From positions 449,001 through 513,000 of the forward strand of contig CAMPEX010000001.1 in assembly GCA_946807835.1 (NCBI GenBank): a stretch of DNA of 64,000 nt. The letters run 5' to 3'. The first letter of the stretch is position 1, and each line of letters begins with the position of its first letter. The notes under the pieces were generated by a model. It had not been told where the DNA came from. It was given only the letters and a program-made list of their open reading frames with translations, and did not search any database. Positions 1 through 11,700 of this stretch are shown here, one piece after another. Origin of the DNA: Ailanthus altissimus (taxonomy: Eukaryota; Streptophyta; Magnoliopsida; Sapindales; Simaroubaceae). The translations under genes were made by a program, and so were the position numbers.

Positions 1-714
1 ACTTTCATACAAATACATCTCGAATTTCAGTACACGATACCTTTGCCGATATGTTCAAATCAAACAGTAGTATTAGAGGCATGAACTAAAATGGGTTTTT
101 TTACTTGAACTCTATCTTCTCTTGCATACATGACATACTCATCATGTTGCCCACAAACCAAAGTTTTAGAATCATAACGTGGTCAGCCTTCTGGTATGTC
201 ATTTCATCCATCAACTTTTGTTCCATAATAATCATTCTCATAACCATAATTATTTGCATAACCACCATCATTTCTATGATTATTTTCATCATTATTACCA
301 ACATCGTAACCTGTATCATAACTAACACTATTACTAATATCATAACCAACATCATTACTAACATAATGCTAGCATCAATGCCAATATCATTACCATCATC
401 TCCATATGTCTGACTATATAATATATGTAAGTTGGGTTTTCGTTGAACATTGGAGGAGAATAATGATAATCATTTGGAGGGTTTGGCAAAAATATAATGG
501 TTGAAATTGTTGGGGATATACTACTTACTTAGTTGCTACTACTTGCGGATATGAATTGATTAGGGTAGACTTATTTCTGTTCAATAGGTGCTTCTGTATT
601 ATTTTTAAACATGGGAGCTCGAAAATATAGTGTTACACACAGAGGTATCATTTTTTTTGTAAGCTCAACCAAAAAATCACATTGTCATCATTTTCAAGTA
701 AAATTGGTATCAAT
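1..714. other. Unassigned flank with an Asp/Asn/Gly/Tyr-rich coding relic
   Basis: No complete gene is visible. On the minus strand, roughly 105-345, one frame reads as a protein tail rich in Asn, Asp, Gly and Tyr (for example NNYGYENDYYGTKVDG) followed by a segment containing LVCGQHDEYVMYARED, with in-frame stops. This is probably a transposon-derived or low-complexity coding relic. I do not recognise the family. The rest, 420-714, is AT-rich and holds nothing I can assign. Confidence 0.4.
215..400. repeat. Degenerate ATT/ATC trinucleotide tract
   Basis: The plus strand is dominated by degenerate ATC, ATT and AAC triplets (catcattactaacatcat and variants). Several frames on both strands stay open only because of this composition. 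On the minus strand the same triplets read as the Asn/Asp/Gly/Tyr-rich relic described for 1-714. Confidence 0.7.
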
Positions 715-1898
715 TGATAGTGTGTTAATATGCTAGGGCGCGTGCATATGGTGCGTGTTTATCATTATTTAATTTATGCATCATATACACAATTAGTTCA
801 ACGGAAGTGAAAATCTCTATTTTCTAGTGCAATAAACACATTTAAATTTTATGTTTCATTACTGTAATGAAATTAAGGATTGAGAATCACCTGTCAAGCT
901 TTTGAAAATTATCGACCTAGAGTCCACCATAAAGGACACTTACTGGTAATTCTATGATCCAAATAAGGTGGGCTTGGATTGCTAGAATAGTAGCTTCAAT
1001 TTTCTAGCAAAGTGTTTAACTCTTAAAAATAAATAGTGATTAACTCTTAATTATCTTGGTTAACTCTTAACTATTACTTAAACCTTTTAAGCTTGGGATT
1101 ATATTTAAACGCTTTAACCATTTGTTTAACTCTTTAAACATTATGATCAAAGCAATGAAATAGTTTTGTTTATTCAACTCTTGAATTACAAAACATAAGC
1201 TTCAAGCTTGATCATCCATGTCTACCTTTATTGGAGGATAAAGATGATAAATAGTATTTAAACAATTGAAAACACAAAAGCTCTTATCTCATTCTCTCTT
1301 TGTCGATCCCAAAAGCACCAAGTCAAAGAGAAACTCTTTTCTCTCTTCACCAAAATGTGTTTTACTCAAATGAAAGCAACTTTATCATCTATACAAGACA
1401 ATTGTTATTAATCAATTTAGCAAATACTTGGCCCACAATGTATGGCAACAATTACCCTTGCCCATTGCTTTATGTTTTATTTGCTTAATCATATTAACTA
1501 AAATAAAACACAAGCTCTTTTATTTCCATGAGGTGGCCGGATCTTTCTTTGAAAAATAGTAACACATTTCATCTTTTATTAATTTTTTCTTTTCATTGTC
1601 AAAAACACAAGGACCACAAATTATGCAAGCTCATTCCTTACAAAATATAAAATATTATATTATTACTTTGCAACAATTATCACATGTGCCTTGTTGACCT
1701 TTTAATATATAAAAGAAATACAAAACTCTTTTGCACTCTTCTTGATATATAGTTGGCCATTGACACACAAATGAAACAAAATTCATTTTTTAATTAATTT
1801 GTTTAATATCTCTCTTGTTCCAAGTCAATGCCATATGCCCCACTATACATGACATATACTATTAAGCCATTCCTACATGTTTTATGTTATATTAAAGA
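715..1898 (-). repeat. 3' LTR of the non-coding element
   Basis: This matches 4024-5193 along its whole length with frequent substitutions and small indels. It begins TGATAG. Similarity fades after about 1898, so the inner end is approximate. The small ORF at 1300-1488 recurs at 4599-4784 only because both lie in the same part of the LTR. Confidence 0.7.
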
Positions 1899-2433
1899 TA
1901 TAATGGCCATTTATTCATTGATACTCAATTAGTAAAACATTATCATTATCATCTAAATATGAGGAACTATTCTTGATGTGTTTATGATAACCCGCTTTGT
2001 TTGCTACAGAGAGTGATATGATTTGCCTTATAATGTATAACACAAAATATTAATAATACAACATAATGCTATTGTCAGAATGGAGAAGTGACCTAAAAAG
2101 ATCCTCACAGCTGCCACGTGTAGAAAATCTCTATTTCCCATGCGAAGCTATACTTATCCTTTCCTAACTTTGTAGCACTCCTCAAAATATGCAATAGCTT
2201 GCAGATATGAGAAGCAGAGATGGTATCTCATACCCCAGCACATTTAGCTTCATATGCCAGTGAAATGTCAATGTTTAGTAAATAGATATCTAAAGGTTCT
2301 ATCTATTCTAAGTCAAAGTACCTTAAATAGTAACACTTACTATTTAAACCTTATAATTGTGGAAACTTTGTTCATTGTGACAAGTCTTTATACGTGGTTT
2401 GGATAAATTTTTAGAATGAGCATTTTTTGCATA

Positions 2434-2479
2434 CTTAATGTCTAATGGTCCTTAGTGGGGATGATCATTAGACATTAAG
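2434..2479. repeat. Perfect 14-bp inverted repeat (hairpin)
   Basis: The arms cttaatgtctaatg (2434-2447) and cattagacattaag (2466-2479) are perfect reverse complements around an 18-base loop. They lie inside the non-coding element. It could be a structured RNA segment of the element or a small palindromic insertion; nothing here distinguishes these. Confidence 0.75.
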
Positions 2480-2711
2480 GCTTGAATATATGATTTGACT
2501 CTTAAATCATTTTTTATCCATTTTTGGTAATTTTTCTTATCTTCCAAAGAGATATTATTATAAACACCTATTAATTATTTATTGATCAATTGTTTATCCA
2601 AGTTTCTCTAAATCTGAAACTATTCTTAGATTCATAAGCAAGTTCTAAAAGTATATTGGTGCCTTATAGTTAATGTGTATTATTCAAGTATACTAACGGA
2701 TAACTGGTACT

Positions 2712-2775
2712 TGTCTTATCTCCATAAGGCAAGTATCTTATCTTTATAAGACGAATGTCCTATCTTTATAAGACA
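2712..2775. repeat. Three tandem short imperfect palindromes
   Basis: Three adjacent units of about 22 bases, of the form GTCTTATCTTTATAAGAC, follow one another. Each is itself a near-palindrome. They lie in the internal region of the non-coding element. Confidence 0.7.
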
Positions 2776-3604
2776 AAAACAGGAGATGTGAAACGAAACA
2801 TTTCTAATTGTTAAAATAACGCTTTAGATTATGGGTATAACAGTTCTATATTTTTTTAATCTAAAGACACCCTCCCATTGCTTTACATAATCCATATAAT
2901 CTCTTAAATGGGATAATGACAATTCAAACTCTTTCAAATTGTACAACAGGAAGTGAATTCCATTGACATTTTACTATAGTTGTACACTGTAGTGATCTTG
3001 GCCTTTGTAAACCTAAAAAGTAGACAACTCTTGTCAATTGCATCTCACACAACTCTTAATCCTAGTCCTCAATACTTCTTATCTTCACACTATAGCAATA
3101 TAGGGTAAATGTATTCTAGATTAACTTGTCAATGATCAAATATATGTTACTGATACTACCTGCACACTGTAGCATCTAAGGAAATACTTTTGCACAAGTT
3201 TGCCTCATCTCATGTTTAACCGACATAGTCTACATCTCACTGACCAAATCCCTTACACTGTAGTGATCTTGAGAAAAGATCGACATGACCTGTCTAATAC
3301 CGTGTTGACAAGACGGACCAATGTAAAATACTATCTCATAATGTTAATACAATTCAGTCTAATTAAAAGAGATTTTTGAAAAAACTTAAAATTCATATCC
3401 CCATCTCATAAAGACGCGATTCTCAATTAGATATTTATTTTATGCAAGCACAACTAACCCTTACTAGTATGGCTCATATTGTAGTTATCAGCACAAATAA
3501 ATGATTCTGGTTTATAATGCAGATCAATAACTCTTATTACTGCATCTCATGAATTCTACATGCATAAATTAACATAAACAAGTTAAAGGAAACTTCTAGA
3601 GTGA

Positions 3605-3895
3605 TCAGTGTCAGTACCGCGATGCTAGGTTCCTACCATTGTAGCACTAGAGGCATTGCCCCTAGCACCCCGACGCCTAGCAGTAAAAGTTGCGGTGCCC
3701 ATAACTTGGCACTGCGGCTTTCATACTCTGGCAAGCGGTGTCCGAAGCAGAGTCTGAGCCCTACGATGCCCAGTACCTAGCGCTACGGTGCTAAGGCTTG
3801 GATCACCCACGCCACTTCGCCGGCTTCCCAATGCTACTGCATTGGAGACAAATCTCAACTCTACGACGCCAAGCCCTTTGGACCACACCATTTTG
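3605..3895. promoter_or_regulatory. GC-rich module inside the non-coding element
   Basis: About 290 bases are much more GC-rich than the surroundings. They hold recurrent short motifs such as gcaccccgacgcctagc, ttgtagcacta and ctacggtgct. The module resembles GC-rich segments found upstream of TATA boxes in other LTRs of this window. There is no ORF. In minus orientation it sits in the 5' part of the internal region. Confidence 0.5.
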
Positions 3896-4009
3896 GTGTT
3901 TTCTTCTATGGTATACCCATTTTAACACTTGAAATTCACCATTTTAACACTAGGACTTCACCAACAACATGATCAAAACTATAAATCACCTAACCAACAC
4001 AACAATCAT

Positions 4010-4021
4010 GCTCTGATGCTA
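4010..4021 (-). other. Primer binding site (initiator tRNA-Met type)
   Basis: The minus strand reads TAGCATCAGAGC. It differs at two positions from TGGTATCAGAGC, the usual Ty1-copia primer site, and lies two bases inside the right LTR. It fixes element orientation. Confidence 0.7.
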
Positions 4022-4023
4022 AT

Positions 4024-5193
4024 TGATAGTATATTAATATGCTAGGGTGCGTACATGTGGTGTGTGTTTATCACTATTTAATGTATGCATCATATACACA
4101 AATTAGCGCAACAAAAGTGGAGATCTCTATTTCTTAGTGCAACAAACACATTTAAAATTTATGTTTCATTATTGTAATGAAATTAAGATTGAGAATCACC
4201 TATCAAACCTTTAAAAATTACTGAACCGGAGTCCACCATAAAGCGCACTCATTAGTAATTCTAGGATCCATCTCGGGTGAGCTTGAATTGTTAGAATAGT
4301 AGTTTCAATTTTTAGTAAAGTGTTTAACTCTTAGACATAAATAGTGATTAACTCTTAATTACTTTGATTAACTCTTAACCATTGTTTAAACCTTTTAAGC
4401 TTGAAATTATAGTTAAACACTTTAACCATTTGTTTAACTCTTTAAACATTGTGATCAAAGCAATGAAATGATTTTATTTATTCAACTTTTAAATTAAAAA
4501 ATATAAACTTCAAGTTTAATCATCCATGCCTACTTTTATTGGATGATAAATAGTATTTCAATAATTAAAAACACGAAGGCTCTTATATCCCTTTCTCATT
4601 GCCAAACCCAAAAACACCAAGTCAAAGAGACACTCTTTTCTCTCTTCATCAAAATATGTCTTATTCAAATGAAAATTTTATCATTTATATAAGACAATTG
4701 TTATTAATCAATTTAGCAAACACGTGGGTTATCATGTATGACAACGATTACTTTTACCAATTGTTTTATGTTTTATTTACTTAATCATATTAAATTAAAA
4801 TAAAACACAAGCCCTTTTATTTTCATGAGATGACCAAATTTTTTATTAAAAAATAGAAACAGATTTCATCTTTTATCAAATTTTATTTTTTATTGTCAAC
4901 AATATAAAGACGTACAAATTATGCAAGTTCATGCCTTTAATAAAATATAATATAAATTATTTATATTATTTTTTTGTAACAATTATCACATGTATCTTGT
5001 TGACTTTTTAATATATAAGAGAAATAAAAAATTCTTTTGCAGTCTTCTTGATATATATGGTTGACCATTAATATACAAATGAAACAAATTTCATTTTTAA
5101 TTTATTTATTTAATATTTTTCTTGTTTCAAGTTAATGCTATATGCCCCATCATTATATATTATTAAGCCATTTTTACATATTTTATATTATAT
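4024..5193 (-). repeat. 5' LTR of the non-coding element
   Basis: This is the second copy of the 715-1898 repeat, starting TGATAGTATATT immediately beside the primer site. The match to the first copy is lost at about 5190 (ttatattaa). Confidence 0.7.
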
Positions 5194-5750
5194 TAATCAC
5201 ATTAATAAAATAAAACATGTAATTAATGAAAGGAAATTAATTATTAAAAAATTAGATCATTTACGAAAATTTGCCAGATAAGATTATTGAGCTATCCTCT
5301 TTTCGGAAACGAAATAAATAAATTTAAATTCCAAGCAGTTGGGCGGACGAAACCGACAAGGAAGAAGTATTGAAGGAATTGGGAGAGAATTGTCTGAAAT
5401 GACGTGGATGCAGCAGCACTTGTTTTGAATTAAAACCCATTTGAACCGTTCATTACCTCCTTGAACCAAATCCACAACACAACAAATATTCCAATTTTCA
5501 TGTTCAGGTTCATGTTCTCTCCTGTTCTGTTCGTTGTGTTTGTCTAGCGAGTCCTGAGTCCTTAACTTCTATACTTTGGTTTGCTTAATCTAAGACAGCT
5601 GCTTTCTCACAAGTAAGCGCCCTGCTGCCCCTTTGATTCAGAATTTCTGAATTTTATTTTTCATTTTCTCAAATACAAACACGTTTCGAGTTGGGGATAT
5701 GGAGTAGTAAAAAGTTTTAAAATGTTGTTATTTGTTGCAGTTTGAGCGCC
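5194..5750 (+). promoter_or_regulatory. Promoter and 5' UTR region of the TLC gene
   Basis: This region links the upstream transposon to the TLC start codon. A bZIP-type TGACGTGG box lies at 5400-5407. The 5' UTR probably begins near 5480-5560. It appears to contain an intron at 5613-5740, with donor GTAAGC and an acceptor in tttgttgcag, leaving ten bases before the ATG at 5751. Transcript start and UTR splicing are inferred from sequence alone. The transposon edge lies only about 200 bp upstream of the bZIP box. Confidence 0.5.
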
Positions 5751-8700
5751 ATGGCTCTTGGTTTTAATATTGTCAGTTCAAGCAAACATATTTACTGGCT
5801 ACTATGCGTCTTTTCTGGCATCATTAGCTGCAAAATTGTAAGTATGCACATGCTTTTGGTTTCAATTTAGGACTAGTTAATGCTTCTATCCTTATGTATT
5901 TCTGTTCGTTCATATAGGCTAAATTATGGGTGCACAAAGTGTTTGTTGAATAATTTTATTTAAAGACTGGTAGAATTTGACTGGTTGAGAACATTGGGTA
6001 GGATAGGGTAAATCAAATTAATATTTCAGGGTTTCTAGGCTTAGTAGATTGGTAAGTGATCAGGGTCCACTTTATGAGTGGTAATGGGAAGTGCAAAATT
6101 GCATGACTTGGACTTTGCTTGGCATTGCTGCAGGTCCTAATCTTAGATTGATACTATATCCATATTCCCCTTGAAGGTTGCTACTTTGTCACGTAATATT
6201 CTTATCTGAATTTGTTAGTCTTTCAGTAAGCTTAAGGTGAAATGCTAAAACTCATCAAAACAAAAGGAGATCGGTTGCTTAAATTTTCAGGCAGCTGTTA
6301 AAGCATTCTTTAGGTTTAATGGGTTACTTTGTGGGAAAGAACTGGGAAAATATGTGGGTCCAGGATTTAGCAGAGGCAGGATGAAAATGATTGAAGGATA
6401 AAACCTCTAAAGGATAAAGGAATGGCTTATAGAAATGAATTTGAAATTTTTTGTTGTGGGATTAAGTCTTTGCTTCTTTAGAAATACGGGTTTATGGATA
6501 AGCACTTTCAGTACAATAATGAAAAGAAATATAAGATATGAAAATAGAAGCTAGGCAATCATCCTTTCAGAAGCTTGGAACACTCTATTTCCAACTTAGG
6601 TCCCTAGGAGTTTTTGGACTCTTGATTATCAAGTTAGGCTTAGGACTTTGGGACTGATTGAAATAAAACTTACGTGAAAAAGACCTAAAATCAACTTTAA
6701 ACATTAGAAAGCTCACCGCAAACAAATTAACTACTGGAAGTGTCCAATCTTACTATGATTATATGTTGAACCCTTAAATAATCTCTAAGGATTCTGAAAT
6801 GAATTTGCATTTAAACTTATCCAACTAACAGATATAGCCGCCCAAAATTAAGGCTGAAGTTATATATTTTAACTGCAAATCCATATTACATGAACTTTAA
6901 AACCAAATGACTTGTCTTTAGCAAATTTTGCATGATCGGTTCCACATAGTTATAATCCCAAGTTTCCAAAACTAGTACTAGAAAAACATTTAGTTATTGC
7001 AGAATTGATTGGTAAGATACGGGCAATATCATCAATTCTTCACATTTGTTAAGGGTTGTCAAAATTTGTTACAATTAGCTCAAGATTCCTTTTAAGGGAT
7101 TGCAACTGCCACATTCTGCTTCTACCAATTTTTTCTGTGTTCTTTTTGACTCTAAGTAGGAAAAATACTTCCACCTTGATAGGTAGCCCCAAGGCGTATC
7201 TCCCCACTGGGACTAGGGATCTTGTCGTCTTAGCTTTCTACAAAGATTACTTATCTTGTCCAGGCCTACCTGTGAAATATTATTCAATCTTACAAATGTT
7301 ATTTAACAATCTTTCCATTTAAAAAGTGATAAAAAATCATCTCCCGTTCTTTAAACTTTGCAAAATTGGTGTTTTCACAGCAAAATAACAAAATATGGCT
7401 TAATGTTTCAGAGATGAAAAACTTGAACAGTTTTGGATTAGTGTTTGGAGAAAATTTCTTGTTATGGCAATTTTATCTTAGTAAAGAAAAACTTTCCTAT
7501 TTTGTTAGCTTCAGAATGAGTAATGCCTTTGGCTGAAGTTAATATTCTTGAAGTATATTTTCTTTGCTAATTGTGTCATTTATTAAAATGAAAAGAAGAG
7601 CGCATCTTAACAAATTATTGTTAGTTAATTTGGCATTTTCTAATATCTTTAGATTGCGTTCAACTTTGTTTTTGAAGGTTTATAAATTAACAGGTATTGC
7701 TAGTTTATGCTTCAAGGGATATGGAAAGCTGAGTAAAGCAGAAAAAGTTGAATGGAACAACAGGTGGAGTTCTTTCCATTATTGATTCTTTTTTAGTTTT
7801 ACTAAGTTTTTCTAAGCACTCTATGCTTGGTCTTTGGGAAAATATAAACATTGGTGGCTTTTATTTTACAGGGGCTTTTCAACTTTTCATGCTGTTTTTG
7901 TATCATTTGCCTCATCCTACCTGCTATTGTTGTCAGATCTTTTCAATGAAGATTATCACGATGAATTAGTCATTAACAGAACATCTACCATATCAGAAAC
8001 AATATTGGGGGTAAGTCAATGCACAAAGATAATTTTATTGTTAATTTTCTAATTTCCTTACCCCCAATCTGCTCATATTTAAACCAAACCTCCTTTCTCT
8101 TGTGTTTGTGGGACTTATTTGCAAGACATCTTGTACCGCCCTATAATCTTACCAATTGAATAAGCTAGTAAGTCAATTTTATGAGGTTTCTTTGGTATAA
8201 TGATTAGTCGTTTATTTATTTATTTTCACTCATCTTCCTATGTCAAAGTCAAACACATTATATTATTTTGTTCTATGTGCAAACATTGAATTCTGCATGA
8301 GAGAGAGAGAGGTCAACTATTTAACTAGTTAATTGGAAATGGATTAAATGCTTTGGATGAGGCTGTTATTTCTTTGAGCAGCTTATAAATTAGATTTCAA
8401 ATTCATAGTTGTGAAAGAATATATTCAGGAAAAAGGGGGAAAATGACAAAGATTGTTCACTTAATGATTTGCAAGATTGAAGGACTTCATAATGAGTCAT
8501 ATTGTGTTGGGTTTGAAGATTTCCCATAAATCGCTATCAATTTGGGATACTCTTTTGTTGCTTCTTATTATCATTATTTATTGCTAGATAGTTGTTGTGC
8601 TGGATGATTCTTATTTGAGATGTCTTAGGTCATTTTCATGGAACTGAAATCACTTAAAGTAATCATTGAGGATGTTTTAATTGGTATAGATGTGCTGATT

Positions 8701-11700
8701 AAATTCATTTGTATAATTTGATCTGGTATCTGTGAGAAAGTAATAATGAATGCAAGGAAAATATGTTGTCCATGAAAGCGTGGAGAAATTTCATCATCAT
8801 CTTGTCATAAAGGAATTGAAATAGATAGTTTTGGAGCCATGAAGTTTGGCAGAACAGAAATCAAATGATGGGGATGGATAGTTCAATTCATTTCTGTTTG
8901 GAAGTAGGGAATACCATCGTCGATTCCGGCTGTCCAGAAGCAGAGCAAATGGATTTAAAGTTGAGGGAAACCTGAAGGACAAAAGAAAAGAGACTTGATA
9001 ACCGAGAGGGCATGATAGTCTCTATTTGGCAAAGGGCTAGAGAGGAAGAAATAAAATAACTCTAGGTGATAGAGATATGGGAAATGGCTGAGATAAAGTT
9101 GACATTGCATCAGTCATGATAATTGCAGTTATTATTCAACTTTAAAATGTAAACTCTAGAAATTCATATTTAATTGCACCTGAAAGTAGGTGATAGAGAT
9201 TGGGAATAGCTGAGATAAAGTTTACGTTGCACCGGTCATTGAAAATCCAAGTCATGATAATTGCAGTTATTATTCAAGCTTTGAAATGTAAACTCTAGAA
9301 ATTCATATTTAATTGCACCCTGAAGTAGTTCCTGATTGGCAGCTTGTGCTGGGTGAATCTTTGGTTATACAACACTTGTAACTATGCCACTGTGAGATTG
9401 TGGCATAGTTCAGTTAAATGTCATATAAGAGGAAAGTGGATTGAAAGTTTGGATACATGTGAGGAAGGATGTGGAGGAATTTACCTCAATCTGATCACCA
9501 GTTTACCTCTCTTTTGACTTTTGTAATGTTAGCCCAGGTTTTACAGCAAATTAATGCATCTGATCTGTTTTATAGTCAAGAATAAATCAGGTATATTTCA
9601 AGCAAAAAATGTTCAAGGCTCACATATTTGAACAGAAAAATGAAATTGCTCTAATTGTCATCTTTGGTGAGGATGGTTTGTAGTGTATTGTGTGCTAAAA
9701 CTAAATAAATATTTTTGTGTGCTTTTACCAGCTTGGAACTGTATATTAATTTATGAACTGATATGGCCTGTGAGACACAAACTAAGTAATATTTCCTTTT
9801 TAGACTATGCAATGGAATTGCTCTTCTTCGTCTCTTTTTGGTGAACCCAGGTTGGGGCTTATTGCATGCCAATGATAATAATATTTGTCTTTTACTTTTA
9901 CCAGCCTGAACACAGCGTATTAATATAGTAACTGGTTGAGCCTGTGAGACAAACAGATTTAAGTAAAATCTGCTGTTAAGCTAGCAGTTTAGAAATGGGG
10001 ATGTTTCTCTAATTTTCTATTTTGTGTTTGCATATTTCCCACCTGAAGGCAGTTTCATTGAGAGCTAATGGCATAGATTTCTTTTTCTTTGGTGAAGAAT
10101 TTTTTTTTCTTTTTTGAGTACTGTGTTAAATGACGTTAAGATAGGAAAGATGCTTCAGTTTTCGAGACATTGGTAGTAGGTTGTGCCAAATGCTTGATAA
10201 GAATGGAACTGCTTTTAATTGAATTTTTCACTCGCCAAAATTCATTGGCGTGTGATGTCCCACCTCTCTCTGTGTAATGCTGGACTTTTGTGTATTCTAA
10301 TTAGCCTCTGGCATTAAGGCATTTCACTTTTGCATGGGCCAAGATGCGGGATCAAGGAATCAAATAGGTCAAAAATTAGAACCCAATTTAAAGCAACAAA
10401 AGCACAAATTTTATTGAGAGATTAAAAATATTTCATGTGGAAGAAATTTCCTTGAGATTAAAAATATTTTATATGTGGAAGAATTATCCTTGTACATCCT
10501 TCTAATTCATAAGTGTTTGGTTTTATGTACAGATCTCTACTGGTTATTTTCTGTCAGACCTGGCAATGATTATCTGGCATTATCCAGCTTTAGGTGGTTT
10601 CGAGTATGTAAGTAAATGAAATTATCTGTAGACCACATCGTATGTATGTAATTTTGGATGTATATAAACAAGTATACATCCTCAACCCCATCTTCGGTAG
10701 ATCAGGGTTGCCATTGATATCTGGCAATAATTAAAATATGTCAGCTGAATTTTCCCTTGGATTTTGAAACAAGTTATTAGTTTCCCAATCTTACCTGAAT
10801 TTTCCATTGGTTGCCATTACTTCAGTTGTTTGCCAACAATGTCTCTCTTCATTTCTGTTAGGTCCTACATCATGGGCTGTCCATGTTTTCAATCTTTCTC
10901 GCTCTCATAAGTGGTCAAGCACAGATATACATACTCATGGTTCTCTTCACAGAGAGCACAACACCCTTTGTAAATCTAAGATGGTAAAGTACTTTCACAA
11001 ACTTACCATTCATATTTCTATTTTTGTTGTCAACATCGGCTTTGACTATAATTTTACATTCAGGTACTTGGATGTTGCTGGTCAGAAGAGCTCCAATGTG
11101 TATGTCTACAATGGTGTTGCATTGTTCCTGGGGTGGTTGGTACTGTCTAGCATACCTCAAAAATCTCGATTTTGTTATTTTGACTTGCAATATCATGCGT
11201 ATTTGGGTGCATGATTGGTCTGTTGGTATAATTGCAGATAAAATATGGTGCATTCATTGACATGGAAGCATGTTATGGTTTATTCACATTTTGGCAAAGT
11301 TGCTTATCTTGCCAAGTTAGTTATAATGAAATTCGCCAAAATAATTTTTAAAAGAAGTTCTAAGCATATCTGAGTTATATAAATATATATTCTTCTCCTC
11401 TTTTTAGTTTTCTTCTCTTGAGATCTGATATTTTCTCAATTGGTGCAACATTTTTGAAAGAAATAAATACAGATTCATTTATTGCTCAATGTTTAAATTT
11501 TTCTGGCATGTTTGATTCTCCTTGTTTGTTTTGGTTATTACCTTATGCCATATTTTGTTTCAGGATCTTTTTCATCAGTTAAGAAATTCTTGAAAAAGAT
11601 AGTTTATTCTTTTATTAGTGCTGGTGTCTCTTTCAAATGGTTATATTTTTGATGTGCCTCTTCTAACATCTTCCATTGATGTTCTAACTTACAATTTGAT

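Larger units (their letters stand above)
715..5193 (-). mobile_element. Non-autonomous LTR retrotransposon (copia-type primer site, no coding)
   Basis: Two direct repeats of about 1.18 kb (715 to about 1898 and 4024 to about 5193) start with TGATAGT and flank about 2.1 kb with no recognisable gag or pol. Just inside the right repeat, 4010-4021 is the complement of a TAGCATCAGAGC primer site, close to the plant initiator tRNA-Met site TGGTATCAGAGC. This sets the orientation as minus, with the 5' LTR on the right. The outer ends of the LTRs are blurred, and no clean target duplication could be assigned. The lack of any coding relic suggests a LARD/TRIM-like passenger that depended on a copia partner; this is inference. 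LTR divergence is clear by eye, so the insertion is old. Confidence 0.7.

Noticed and set aside
1300..1488. Small ORF with a similar partner at 4599-4784, as if a conserved peptide
   Set aside because: Both copies lie at the same place in two LTRs of one element. Similarity follows from LTR homology, and the residues change as freely as the bases.
3605..3895. CpG island of a host promoter
   Set aside because: It lies between the two LTRs of a retroelement and has no downstream exon; it is better explained as an element module.
5284..5475. Minus-strand 63-codon ORF upstream of the TLC gene
   Set aside because: It overlaps the probable promoter and 5' UTR of the TLC gene, and its translation shows no family features.
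10807..11260. Overlapping ORFs on both strands near 11 kb as separate genes
   Set aside because: They are read-through of exons 5 and 6 of the TLC gene into introns, or their antisense.
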